From: Flavobacteriales bacterium
GTDB taxonomy: Bacteria > Bacteroidota > Bacteroidia > Flavobacteriales_F > PHOS-HE28
DNA length: 64,000 bases
Assembly: GCA_026129465.1 (NCBI GenBank)
Contig: JAHCIA010000001.1
Location: forward strand, 2,055,964-2,119,963
Direction of reading: 5' to 3'
In this document: in pieces, positions 53,941 to 62,473 of the stretch
Layout of the letters: every line of letters begins with the position of its first letter
Position numbering within the stretch: the stretch's first letter is position 1
Notes under the pieces: model-generated
Told to the model about the DNA's origin: nothing
What the model saw: only the letters and a program-made list of their open reading frames with translations
The model's database searches: none
Translations under genes and position numbers: made by a program

Positions 53941-54330
53941 ATGCACACCCCCTTGTTGTTGAGGTTGGCCATCATGGTGGGATCCACTTTGCTCCTGGGC
54001 ATGTGGCCTACTGATGCCTTGGCGCAGGAAGCCGCTCCCCGGCACTGGATCCAAGCGGTGGTGGAGGGTTCCATGGACGGCCATGTGGCCCGGCAGGCCG
54101 GGATCGCCCTCCGGGTGCGGAAGGATGTGCTGGAGGCCCGCTTCGACCCCATTTCGAGGAACATGCTGCTGACCGTGCTGGGCAGTAGTGATCTGGACAA
54201 GGCGAAGATCGATGACCTGCTCGCCCCCCTGGACCTGTTCGTGCGCTGCCTGCAGCGCAAGGTCGTGGACGACACGCCGGTCCAACTCCTGGATCCCGGC
54301 ACCTGCCAGGATGCCACGATGAACAAGTGA
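53941..54330 (+). CDS. Small exported protein A (paralogue of the one at 57.2 kb)
   Basis: The 129-residue product has a signal peptide (MHTPLLLRLAIMVGSTLLLGMW, cleavage after ALA) and a domain of about 95 residues with a beta-alpha-beta look (RKDVLEARFDPISRNMLLTVL, then DLDKAKIDDLLAPLDLFVRC). The tail DPGTCQDATMNK is also found, almost unchanged, in the second copy. The fold could resemble the heavy-metal-associated (HMA) ferredoxin-like domain but has no CxxC, so function is unknown. It lies 13 bases upstream of the large anchor-L protein and is probably cotranscribed. Confidence 0.7.
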   Translation: MHTPLLLRLAIMVGSTLLLGMWPTDALAQEAAPRHWIQAVVEGSMDGHVARQAGIALRVRKDVLEARFDPISRNMLLTVLGSSDLDKAKIDDLLAPLDLFVRCLQRKVVDDTPVQLLDPGTCQDATMNK

Positions 54331-54343
54331 GCGCCCTGCGATC

Positions 54344-57097
54344 ATGTCTTCCACCCCTCAACGGAACACGGAGATGGACCAGCCAGCCTGGACCGTGAGG
54401 TGTGCCTACTTCGGCATCTTGGGAATGATCACGCTGCTCCTGCTCGCCGGGCAGGCACAGGCACAGACAGGCCTCTGCTGCCAGGCCGGAGGCAATGGCA
54501 CGCCGGGCTGCAACAACGCCGCTTGCCAGGCCGCCGTGTGCGCACTTGACCCCTTCTGCTGCAATGTCACCTGGGACGGTTTGTGCTCCACAGCCGCGAT
54601 CAACAACGCCAATGGTGGCGGTGCTTGCGCCGGGGTGACGAGTTGCCCTGGCGGCGGCGGCGGTGGCCCGGTGAACAACCTCTGCGGCAACGCCACGGTG
54701 ATCTTCACCGGCACCACGCCTTTCAGCACCATCGGGGCAACAGGTACCGATATCTCCACTTGCGGCGCCAATGATGCCAATGACGTCTGGTACCAGTGGA
54801 CGGCCACCTGCACCGGCACGGCCACAGCCAGCACCTGCAACAATGCCACTTTCGATACGGTGTTGAGTGCCTGGAGCGCGTGTGGTGGCGCCCAACTGGC
54901 GTGCAATGATGATGCGGCAGGCTGCGGCCTCACCAGCACGATCACTTGGGCGGTCACCACCGGGGTCACCTACTGGATCCGCGTATCAGGCTACAACCTG
55001 GCCGTGGGTACAGGTAGTCTCACCATTTCCTGCTCGTCCTCACCACCTCCCGCGAACGCTTGCTGCTCGCCCAACGGCACACCGGGCTGCGACAACGCGG
55101 CCTGCCAAGCGGCCATCTGTGCGCTTGATTTCTTCTGCTGTGCTTTTCTCTGGGATGCCCTGTGTTCCGGTGCTGCCATCACCAACGCCAATGCGGGCGG
55201 TGTTTGCGCCGGCGTGAGCAACTGCCCGGGTACGCCTCCAACACCCAACACCTGCTGCACGGCCAATTCCACCCCCGGTTGCGAGAGCGCCGCCTGCCAG
55301 GTGGCCATCTGCTCGGCGGACCCCTTCTGCTGCAACAATGTCTGGGACGCGATCTGCGCCGCTGCGGCCGTGGCCAACGCCAATGCCAGCGGACCCTGCG
55401 CCGGCGTGAGCAATTGCCCGGGCACGCCAGGAGGTGGTGGCGGGTGCGCACCCGCCGTAGCCGGTGGTGCCCTGCCCGGTTCGGGCTCCATCCTCATTCA
55501 ACAGAACCTCACCCCCACGCAGCTGATCCAGGACGTGTTCCTGGGCGAATGTCTCACCGCCAGCAATGTGCAGTTCACCGGCTCCACCGCCGCCATCGGC
55601 ACCTTCACCAATGGCTGGCGCATCGGCATCAACAGTGGCATCGTGCTCACCACAGGCAATGCGGCACTGGCCGCAGGACCGAATTGGGCCGATGGTACAG
55701 GCCAGGACAATCTCCAACCGGGCTACAATTTGCTCACGGCCCTCGCTGGCATCCAGACCTACGATGCCGCGGTCTTCCAATTCACCTTCGTGCCACAGAC
55801 CAATCAGGTCACATTCAAATACGTGTTCGGCTCGGATGAGTATCCGGAGTATGTCTGCTCCAATTTCAATGACGTTTTCGGCTTCTTCGTCACCGGACCG
55901 GGCTATGCGCCCAACACCAACATCGCCACCATTCCCGGCTCCGCGCTGCCGGTGGCCATCAACACCGTCAACCCAGGGGTTTCCGGCATTTTCGGGTTCC
56001 CCGGGGGATGCGCGTCCCTGGCATATTCCAGCATGTATGTCAACAATCCGCTCTTCAGTCCCCACAACGAGTATGATGGCTTCACCGTGCCGCTGACCGC
56101 CTGCATCAACACGGTGCCCTGCGAGACCTACACCATCATCATCGCCGTGGCCGACGCCTTCGATGGTGTACTGGACTCGGCGGTGTTCCTCGAGGCCGAA
56201 AGCTTCTCCGCCGGGGTGGACCTGCAGATCGACGCCACCGCCGATCAGGTGACGGTGAGTGACGAGGACAATTGCGTGGACTATGGCTATTTCATCTTCA
56301 CCCTTGACCAGCCCTTGGGCCAGGATGTGACCCTCAACTACACCATCGACCAGATCGGTGATGCCGTGTACGATCCTCCCATTCCGTTGCAGGTGACCTT
56401 CCCCGCCGGGCAGACCACGGTGATCATCTCCGTGAACGCCATCCCAGCCTCCCTGGGTCCTGATGTCAGTTCCGTCACCATCAACCTGGACACCTCGCAG
56501 AACCCGCTGCTGGGCTGCAGTTGCACCAGCGAATACGTCTCCACCACGCTCTACTTCTGCGATAACAGCATTCTGCCCGTGACCTGGTTGGGCTTCGAGG
56601 CGAGCAACATCCATGAAGAGCGCGAGGTGCTCTGTGCCTGGAACACCGCCACGGAACTGAACAGCGACCACTTCACCGTGCAGCGCTCTGCGGACATGGT
56701 AAGCTGGATCGATATCGGCACCGTGCCCGGTGCGGGCACCACGGCCATGGCGCAGAGCTACGAGTTCGTGGACCGCGCGCCCTTGAGTGGCGTTTCGTAC
56801 TACCGCATCCGCCAGACCGACCATGACGGCACCAGTGCGCACTCGGAAGTGCGCTCGGTGAGCCGTGGCGCCACCACCCGGCTGGGGGTATACCCCAATC
56901 CAGGCGCGGGCCTGTTCCAACTCAGCGGGCATGAAGGCGGTGTCCTCACGGTATTCGACCCCCGCGGCCGGCGCATCCCCTTCACGCTGGGGCAGGCCGG
57001 GGAACTGGGCCTGCATGGCGTGGCGGCGGGGGTGTATCTGCTGGAGTTGCGCCGTGGCGGCGACCCGCCCGAGCGGTTGCGTTTGGTGGTGCGCTGA
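54344..57097 (+). CDS. Choice-of-anchor L protein with Cys-rich repeats and T9SS sorting domain
   Basis: The 917-residue protein has a signal segment, then Cys-rich repeat 1 (residues 45-102), a pre-peptidase-C-like beta-sandwich (113-230), Cys-rich repeats 2 (240-295) and 3 (304-360), a choice-of-anchor L domain (about 385-640, FGSDEYPEYVCSNFNDVFGFF and NEYDGFTVPLTACI), a linker with CxC, an FN3-like part (NSDHFTVQRSADMVSWIDIG) and a T9SS sorting domain from LGVYPNPGAGLFQL. Each Cys repeat has ten cysteines and the core ACQxAxCxxDxFCC, WDxxC, CAGVSNCPG. It is probably a surface adhesin or structural protein. The start may be ATG 54344 or 54374. Confidence 0.85.
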   Translation: MSSTPQRNTEMDQPAWTVRCAYFGILGMITLLLLAGQAQAQTGLCCQAGGNGTPGCNNAACQAAVCALDPFCCNVTWDGLCSTAAINNANGGGACAGVTSCPGGGGGGPVNNLCGNATVIFTGTTPFSTIGATGTDISTCGANDANDVWYQWTATCTGTATASTCNNATFDTVLSAWSACGGAQLACNDDAAGCGLTSTITWAVTTGVTYWIRVSGYNLAVGTGSLTISCSSSPPPANACCSPNGTPGCDNAACQAAICALDFFCCAFLWDALCSGAAITNANAGGVCAGVSNCPGTPPTPNTCCTANSTPGCESAACQVAICSADPFCCNNVWDAICAAAAVANANASGPCAGVSNCPGTPGGGGGCAPAVAGGALPGSGSILIQQNLTPTQLIQDVFLGECLTASNVQFTGSTAAIGTFTNGWRIGINSGIVLTTGNAALAAGPNWADGTGQDNLQPGYNLLTALAGIQTYDAAVFQFTFVPQTNQVTFKYVFGSDEYPEYVCSNFNDVFGFFVTGPGYAPNTNIATIPGSALPVAINTVNPGVSGIFGFPGGCASLAYSSMYVNNPLFSPHNEYDGFTVPLTACINTVPCETYTIIIAVADAFDGVLDSAVFLEAESFSAGVDLQIDATADQVTVSDEDNCVDYGYFIFTLDQPLGQDVTLNYTIDQIGDAVYDPPIPLQVTFPAGQTTVIISVNAIPASLGPDVSSVTINLDTSQNPLLGCSCTSEYVSTTLYFCDNSILPVTWLGFEASNIHEEREVLCAWNTATELNSDHFTVQRSADMVSWIDIGTVPGAGTTAMAQSYEFVDRAPLSGVSYYRIRQTDHDGTSAHSEVRSVSRGATTRLGVYPNPGAGLFQLSGHEGGVLTVFDPRGRRIPFTLGQAGELGLHGVAAGVYLLELRRGGDPPERLRLVVR

Positions 57098-57190
57098 GGT
57101 GGGCGATAACCGATCGATCCGGCCGGCAGGGTTTGGCGCATAGCGAACTCCGGGCTAAATTGTCCCACGTCCTTCAGCTTCTTTTTCCAC

Positions 57191-57577
57191 ATGGTATTGT
57201 CACTACGCCCCCTGTTGCTCCCCATCGTGTTGCTTGCCGCCTTCTTCCATGTCTCCCAGACGTTGAAGGCGCAGAAGCATACACCCCCCAACCAGATCAA
57301 AGCGGTGGTGGAGGGTTTGCAGGATGCCTTGCAGGCACGCCGGGCCGGTGAAGCGTTGCGCACACGAAAGGATGTCCTGAAGGTGTGGATCGACCCCGGC
57401 AACCGGAACATGTTGCTTCATGTGCTGCCCGAAAGCGATCTGGACAAGTCCGCCATCGATGCTTTGCTAGCGGACCTGGGCTTGACCGTGCGATGCATGC
57501 AACGGCGCGATGAAGTGGACAAGGAACTCCAGTGGCTGGACCCAGGCACCTGCCAGGACGCCACGCCCAACAAATGA
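57191..57577 (+). CDS. Small exported protein B (paralogue of the one at 53.9 kb)
   Basis: The 128-residue product has a signal peptide (MVLSLRPLLLPIVLLAAFFH, cleavage after LKA) and the same domain as small protein A: NQIKAVVEGLQDAL, RTRKDVLKVWIDPGNRNMLL, DLDKSAIDALLADLGLTVRC, and the tail DPGTCQDATPNK. About half of the residues of the mature part agree between the two. It is 35 bases upstream of the second large anchor-L protein. The conserved C-terminus with one Cys may be functionally important. Confidence 0.7.
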   Translation: MVLSLRPLLLPIVLLAAFFHVSQTLKAQKHTPPNQIKAVVEGLQDALQARRAGEALRTRKDVLKVWIDPGNRNMLLHVLPESDLDKSAIDALLADLGLTVRCMQRRDEVDKELQWLDPGTCQDATPNK

Positions 57578-57612
57578 ACCCGCCCTTGCACCGGAACCAT
57601 ACCCCGTGAACG

Positions 57613-60057
57613 ATGAACCGGCTGCTGCTCAAGGCCTTGTGCTGCCTCGCATTGCAGACCAGCACTGATTTGTTGGCCCAATGTGCCAACAACAACACAC
57701 CGATCGCTGGACCCGCCATCACGCCCAATTGCCCCGGCACCACCGTAGTGCCTTGTGTGATGGGCGGGCAATACGCGTTGGTGAACGTGGTGGCCGGAAA
57801 CACATACACCTTCAGTACCTGTGGAGCGCCATTCGACACGCAGATCACCCTTTACGACAATGCTGGAGGGGGTTCGCTGGGCTACAATGATGACAACTGG
57901 GCTTGTGGCATCTTCAGTCTGCAATCGTCCCTGACGTGGAACGCGAACTTTACCGGGCAGCTCCGTGTGCTCGTCGACCTTTACAACTGCGCCAGCAACG
58001 CCGTATGCGCACCGTTGACGATCGTATGCGTCGCACCTTTGACCAACAACACCTGCGCCACCGCCATCATCATCGGCGAGGGAACCACGGGCTTCAGTTC
58101 AGTGGGAGCCACTGGCACAGACGTTACGAACTGCGGCTTCTTGGACAACAATGACGTCTGGTTCCAGTACGTCGCCACCTGCTCTGGTATCGCCACGGCG
58201 ACCACCTGCGGAAGCGCCAACTTCGATACGGTGCTGAGCGCTTGGAGCACCTGCCCTGGTGCGGGTGGCGCCGAAGTGTCCTGCAACGATGATGCGCCGG
58301 GTTGTGGCCTCACCAGCACCATCACCTTCCCCGTGACGGAAGGGAACTCCTACTGGATCCGAGTATCGGGTTATTGGAACGCGACGGGGACAGGCAACCT
58401 GACGATCAGTTGCCAATCCTTGAACACAGGATGTGCGCCGGGGGTGGCCGGTGGTCAACTGCCCGGCTCGGGTTCGATCCAGATCCAGCAGAACCTCACC
58501 CCCACGCAGCTGGTGCAGGATGTTTTCCTGGGTGAATGTCTCACCGCCAGCAATGTGGCGTTCACGGGCACCACGGCGGCGGTGGGTACCTTCACCAACG
58601 GCTGGCGCATCGGCATCGAGTCCGGCATCGTGCTTACCACGGGCAATGCCAACTCGGCTGTGGGGCCCAACTCATTGACCAGCACCACCACCGCAAATGG
58701 GCAGCCTGACTATCCCTTGCTGACCACCTTGGCGGGCGCCCCAACCTATGATGCCACCGTGCTTCGGTTCGATTTCGTACCCCAGACCAATTCCGTGACC
58801 TTCAAGTACGCGTTCGCCTCGGAGGAGTATCCAGAATGGGTCTGCGCCACCTACAATGACGTCTTCGGCTTCTTCGTCTCAGGTCCGGGCTATGCGCCCA
58901 ATACCAACATCGCCACGGTGCCGGGCACGTTCTATCCGGTGGCCATCGACCATGTGAACAACAACGGCGGCTGCGCGCCCTTCTTCCCGGCCTACTACCA
59001 GGCCAATCCCGCCAATGCGCCGCACAACGAGTATGATGGCTTCACCGTGCCGCTGACCGCCTGCATCAATACGGTGCCCTGCGAGACCTACACCATCATC
59101 ATCGCCGTGGCCGATGCTGGGGACGCATTGTTCGATTCCGCGGTGTTCCTCGAAGCCGAAAGCTTCTCCGCCGGGGTGGACCTGCAGATCGACGCCACCG
59201 CCGACCAGGTGACCGTGAGCGATGAGGACAACTGTGTGGACTACGGCTACTTCATCTTCTCCATCGACCAGCCCTTGGGCCAGGACGTGACCCTCACCTA
59301 CACCATCACCCAGATCGGCAGCGCGGTATACGACCCGCCCATTCCGCTCCAAGTGACCTTCCCCGCCGGGCAGACCACGGTGATCATCTCCGTGAACGCC
59401 ATCCCGGCCTCGCTGGGTCCTGACGTGAGCTCCGTCACCATCGACCTGGACACTTCGCAGAACCCCTTGCTCGGCTGCAGTTGCACCAGCGAATTCGTGA
59501 GCACCACGCTCTACTTCTGCGACAACAGCATCCTGCCGGTGACCTGGCTGGGTTTCGACGCGCGTAACATCAACGAAGAGCGTGAGGTGCTCTGTGCCTG
59601 GAACACCGCCACGGAACTGAACAGCGACCACTTCACCGTGCAGCGCTCTGCGGACATGGTGCACTGGATCGATATCGGCACCGTGCCCGGCGCTGGCACC
59701 ACGGCCATGGCGCAGACCTACGAGTTCGTGGACCGCGCGCCCCTGAGTGGCATTTCCTACTACCGGATCCGGCAGACCGACCACGATGGCACCAGTGGTC
59801 ATTCGGAAGTGCGCTCGGTGAGCCGGGGCGGTCCAACGCGATTCGCGGTGTATCCCAACCCGGGCGCGGACCTGTTCCAACTCAGCGGACATGAAGGCGG
59901 CGTCCTCAAGGTGTTCGATCCCAGTGGCCGGCGCGTCCCCTTCACGCTGGGCCAGGCCGGGGAACTGGGCCTGCATGGTGTGGCCGCGGGTGTCTACCTG
60001 CTGGAGTTGCGGCGCGGCCAAGCGGAACCCGAACGGCTGCGCCTGGTGGTGCGCTGA
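57613..60057 (+). CDS. Choice-of-anchor L protein without Cys-rich repeats, T9SS sorting domain
   Basis: The 814-residue paralogue of the 54.3 kb protein has a signal peptide (MNRLLLKALCCLALQTSTDL), two pre-peptidase-C-like domains (about 40-135 and 140-272, DVWFQYVATCSGIATATTCG), a choice-of-anchor L domain (about 275-535, FASEEYPEWVCATYNDVFGFF), and a C-terminal half nearly identical to that of the first copy (SAGVDLQIDATADQVTVSD, then FCDNSILPVTWLGF and the sorting domain FAVYPNPGADLFQLSG). The three ten-cysteine repeats of the first copy are missing and replaced by a second beta-sandwich. The close 3' identity points to recent duplication or gene conversion. Confidence 0.85.
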   Translation: MNRLLLKALCCLALQTSTDLLAQCANNNTPIAGPAITPNCPGTTVVPCVMGGQYALVNVVAGNTYTFSTCGAPFDTQITLYDNAGGGSLGYNDDNWACGIFSLQSSLTWNANFTGQLRVLVDLYNCASNAVCAPLTIVCVAPLTNNTCATAIIIGEGTTGFSSVGATGTDVTNCGFLDNNDVWFQYVATCSGIATATTCGSANFDTVLSAWSTCPGAGGAEVSCNDDAPGCGLTSTITFPVTEGNSYWIRVSGYWNATGTGNLTISCQSLNTGCAPGVAGGQLPGSGSIQIQQNLTPTQLVQDVFLGECLTASNVAFTGTTAAVGTFTNGWRIGIESGIVLTTGNANSAVGPNSLTSTTTANGQPDYPLLTTLAGAPTYDATVLRFDFVPQTNSVTFKYAFASEEYPEWVCATYNDVFGFFVSGPGYAPNTNIATVPGTFYPVAIDHVNNNGGCAPFFPAYYQANPANAPHNEYDGFTVPLTACINTVPCETYTIIIAVADAGDALFDSAVFLEAESFSAGVDLQIDATADQVTVSDEDNCVDYGYFIFSIDQPLGQDVTLTYTITQIGSAVYDPPIPLQVTFPAGQTTVIISVNAIPASLGPDVSSVTIDLDTSQNPLLGCSCTSEFVSTTLYFCDNSILPVTWLGFDARNINEEREVLCAWNTATELNSDHFTVQRSADMVHWIDIGTVPGAGTTAMAQTYEFVDRAPLSGISYYRIRQTDHDGTSGHSEVRSVSRGGPTRFAVYPNPGADLFQLSGHEGGVLKVFDPSGRRVPFTLGQAGELGLHGVAAGVYLLELRRGQAEPERLRLVVR

Positions 60058-60067
60058 TGTGCGCACA

Positions 60068-60520
60068 TCACAGGTCCTGCCGACTGTCGATCACGATCGT
60101 CACCGGGCCATCGTTCACCAGCGAGACATGCATGTGCGCGCCGAACTCACCGGTGCGTACCGGGCGGCCAGCCAATTCGGTGAGTCGTTGCTTGGCGCGC
60201 AGGTACAGGGGTATCGCCTCATCGGGCCGGGCGGCGCGGATGTAGCTGGGCCGGTTGCCCTTGCGCGTGTCGGCATGCAGCGTGAACTGGCTCACCAGGA
60301 GGATCTCGCCCTGCATCTGCGTGATGTCGAGGTTCATCACACCGTCGGCATCGGGGAAGATTCGCATGCGCACCAGCTTGCCACAGAGCCATTCAAGGTC
60401 CTGCTCGGTATCCCCGGTCTCGATGCCGAGCAGCACGAGAATTCCTGGACCGATGCGCGCGTGTTCCGATCCACCGATGTGCACGGCGGCCTCGCCCACC
60501 CGTTGCAGCACCGCCCGCAT
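60068..60520 (-). CDS. dtd: D-aminoacyl-tRNA deacylase
   Basis: The 150-residue enzyme removes D-amino acids, and achiral glycine, from mischarged tRNA. It shows MRAVLQRVGEAAVHIGG, the active-site SQFTLHADTRKGNRPSY and the Gly-cisPro-like loop NDGPVTIVID. Length is exactly that of bacterial DTD. It starts one base after the acid phosphatase stop on the same strand. Confidence 0.95.
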   Translation of the reverse strand: MRAVLQRVGEAAVHIGGSEHARIGPGILVLLGIETGDTEQDLEWLCGKLVRMRIFPDADGVMNLDITQMQGEILLVSQFTLHADTRKGNRPSYIRAARPDEAIPLYLRAKQRLTELAGRPVRTGEFGAHMHVSLVNDGPVTIVIDSRQDL

Positions 60521-60521
60521 G

Positions 60522-61370
60522 TCAGTAGCTGTTCTCCTCGATCCAGCGCATGACCTTGTCGTGCCGCTCCGCATCGCTCCCCTTGCCGCGCACCACATCG
60601 CGATAGGCGCCATACATCGGATTGGGCAGCAGCACGAAGAAGCGGTGCAGGCTGTCTGCCAGTTGGTCCACCGTCCGGCGGCCATGGTCCACGCCGCGGT
60701 CGGCGAAACGCTCATCGAAATCGGTGAGTTGATCGCCCACGAGCAGCACCACATCATGCGTGGCCGCCACGGTCGCGCGGCGCGCGGTCTTGTCACCTGA
60801 TCCCGACATCAGCAGCAGGTGCGCGTCGTCCGCATCGGGGAATCCAAGGTCGGCGAGGTTCCGCAAGGTCGATCGGCGTTCACTCGTGTCGCGGTTGGTG
60901 ATGTAGAACACTTCGCAGCGTGCAGCGGCGGCATTCCGAAGGAAGTCGACCGCTCCGGGCGATGCCTTGGCGATGCCCCTGTCCGTCCAGTCCTTCCAAT
61001 CCTGCTTGTTGAAGGTGCGGCCGCGCCTGATCGCCGTGATCTGGTAGGGGCTGTTGTCCAGCACCGTTTCGTCGATGTCCACGATCACCGCCATCGGGCG
61101 GCGCGGGGCATCGTCCGCGTAGCTGTTGTTCAAAGCGGCGATGTTGCCTACGAGCTTGATCAACGCGTGCTCGTATGCCTGCTGGTAGATCCAATACACC
61201 TCGGCGCTCGCGTTCTGCCAGAGCACCGCATCGATACCATGTGCGGCCAGGCGCGCCTGAGGGTCGTTGGAGCTGCCGGCCGTGGGTCTCGTGGTGGAAC
61301 AGGCCGTGAAGAGGGCGGCCAGGGCGGCGAGGATCAGGGGGTGTGGTCGCATGTTCATTCCGTTGATCAT
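60522..61370 (-). CDS. Class C acid phosphatase lipoprotein, e(P4)-type
   Basis: The 282-residue protein is a lipoprotein: signal peptide ending in the lipobox FTACS, lipidated Cys at residue 24. The HAD-type domain has VDIDETVLDNSPYQ (nucleophile Asp and DxDxT), YITNRDTSERRS and a later LLVGDQLTDF segment. The e(P4)/class IIIB phosphatases hydrolyse nucleoside monophosphates such as NMN on the outer membrane and help take up nicotinamide riboside. A pnuC-like transporter lies elsewhere in the window. It overlaps the rsgA stop codon by four bases. Confidence 0.9.
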   Translation of the reverse strand: MINGMNMRPHPLILAALAALFTACSTTRPTAGSSNDPQARLAAHGIDAVLWQNASAEVYWIYQQAYEHALIKLVGNIAALNNSYADDAPRRPMAVIVDIDETVLDNSPYQITAIRRGRTFNKQDWKDWTDRGIAKASPGAVDFLRNAAAARCEVFYITNRDTSERRSTLRNLADLGFPDADDAHLLLMSGSGDKTARRATVAATHDVVLLVGDQLTDFDERFADRGVDHGRRTVDQLADSLHRFFVLLPNPMYGAYRDVVRGKGSDAERHDKVMRWIEENSY

Positions 61371-62341
61371 TCCAGCCGGTAGGGGCCATCGTCATCGACA
61401 CCCTCCAGCATGTCCAAATAACTGATGTAGCGGCTTGCGGCGATGGTGCCTTGCTCGACCGCGGCGCGCACCGCACAACCGGGCTCATCCTTGTGCAGAC
61501 AATCGTTGAAGCGGCATTGTCCCTTCAACTTGAACATCTCCGGGAACTGGTCGCCGATGTGCGCCTTGTCCAGGTCCACCAGGCCGAAACCCTTGATGCC
61601 GGGTGTGTCGATCAACAGGGTGGGGGGGTGGCCCTGTGCGCCCGGACGGTCCTCGATCTTCAACTCGAACATCTCGGCGTACGTGGTGGTGTGCTGTCCC
61701 TTTTCGCTGGACCGGCTGATCTCGGTGGTGTGGAGGTCCAGCGCGGGATCGATGGCGTTGATGAGCGTGCTTTTGCCGACCCCGCTGTGCCCGGCCACCA
61801 GCGTGACCTTCCCCAGCAGCAAGGCCTTCACTTCCTCCACGCCGGTGCCTTGCGCCGCGGAAGTGATCCGTGTGCGGTAGCCCGCTCCCTCATACACCTC
61901 CTGGTATTCCGCCAGCAGGTCCAGTTCCGCTTCCTGCTGCAGGTCGTCCACCTTGTTGAAGACGATCACCACGGGGATCTGGTAGGTCTCGGCAGTGACC
62001 AGGAAGCGGTCGATGAAGCCATACGAGGTGCGCGGCCTGGCCACGGTCACCATCAGCAGGGCCTGGTCCAGATTGGCGGCGATCACGTGCTTGTGGTGGC
62101 TCAGGTTCACACTGCGACGCACCAGGTAGTTGCGGCGGTCGTGCAGGTCGGTGATGGCCCCGGGCTGCTCCGCGTCCACCTGATGCTCGAAGTCCACCCG
62201 GTCGCCCACGGCCAGCGGGTTGGTGCTTTTCCAGCCCTTGATCCGCAAGGCCCCTTTGGCCACACAATCGTGCAGCGATCCGTCGTCGCCGCGCACGAGA
62301 TAGCGGCTGCCGGTGCTGCGCATCACTAGGCCGGTGGGCAT
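61367..62341 (-). CDS. rsgA: Ribosome small subunit-dependent GTPase
   Basis: The 324-residue circularly permuted GTPase assists late 30S ribosome maturation. The G motifs are permuted: VFNKVDD (G4) comes before GHSGVGKSTLINAI (G1), GQHTTT (G2) and DTPGIKGFG (G3). The N-terminal OB fold and the C-terminal zinc finger, CRFNDCLHKDEPGC, are present. A TACTTTGC element lies four bases before the ATG. The following gene, the acid phosphatase, overlaps by four bases. Confidence 0.97.
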   Translation of the reverse strand: MPTGLVMRSTGSRYLVRGDDGSLHDCVAKGALRIKGWKSTNPLAVGDRVDFEHQVDAEQPGAITDLHDRRNYLVRRSVNLSHHKHVIAANLDQALLMVTVARPRTSYGFIDRFLVTAETYQIPVVIVFNKVDDLQQEAELDLLAEYQEVYEGAGYRTRITSAAQGTGVEEVKALLLGKVTLVAGHSGVGKSTLINAIDPALDLHTTEISRSSEKGQHTTTYAEMFELKIEDRPGAQGHPPTLLIDTPGIKGFGLVDLDKAHIGDQFPEMFKLKGQCRFNDCLHKDEPGCAVRAAVEQGTIAASRYISYLDMLEGVDDDGPYRLE

Positions 62342-62345
62342 GGAG

Positions 62346-62353
62346 GCAAAGTA
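62346..62353 (-). promoter_or_regulatory. Putative -7 promoter element of rsgA
   Basis: TACTTTGC on the minus strand ends four bases before the rsgA ATG. Confidence 0.45.
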
Positions 62354-62391
62354 AGGGGTGGCAGGGTGGTCGGATGTTGAAGAAGTTGAGG

Positions 62392-62427
62392 GGTTGAAGG
62401 TCGAGTGACGTGGACCAACCTTCAACC
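62392..62427. repeat. Intergenic hairpin repeat, GGTTGAAGGT family
   Basis: GGTTGAAGGT and ACCTTCAACC form a perfect 10-bp stem with a 16-base loop in the divergent rsgA-gldA region. Weaker relatives lie in the mlaF-mlaD gap and downstream of the Nat-type permease. Confidence 0.6.
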
Positions 62428-62460
62428 GGCATAGGACCGTGCGGTGGCCCGACCTCCAAC

Positions 62461-62469
62461 TACCTTCGC
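62461..62469 (+). promoter_or_regulatory. Putative -7 promoter element of gldA
   Basis: TACCTTCGC ends four bases before ATG 62474, which supports that start and suggests a leaderless transcript. Confidence 0.5.
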
Positions 62470-62473
62470 CACC

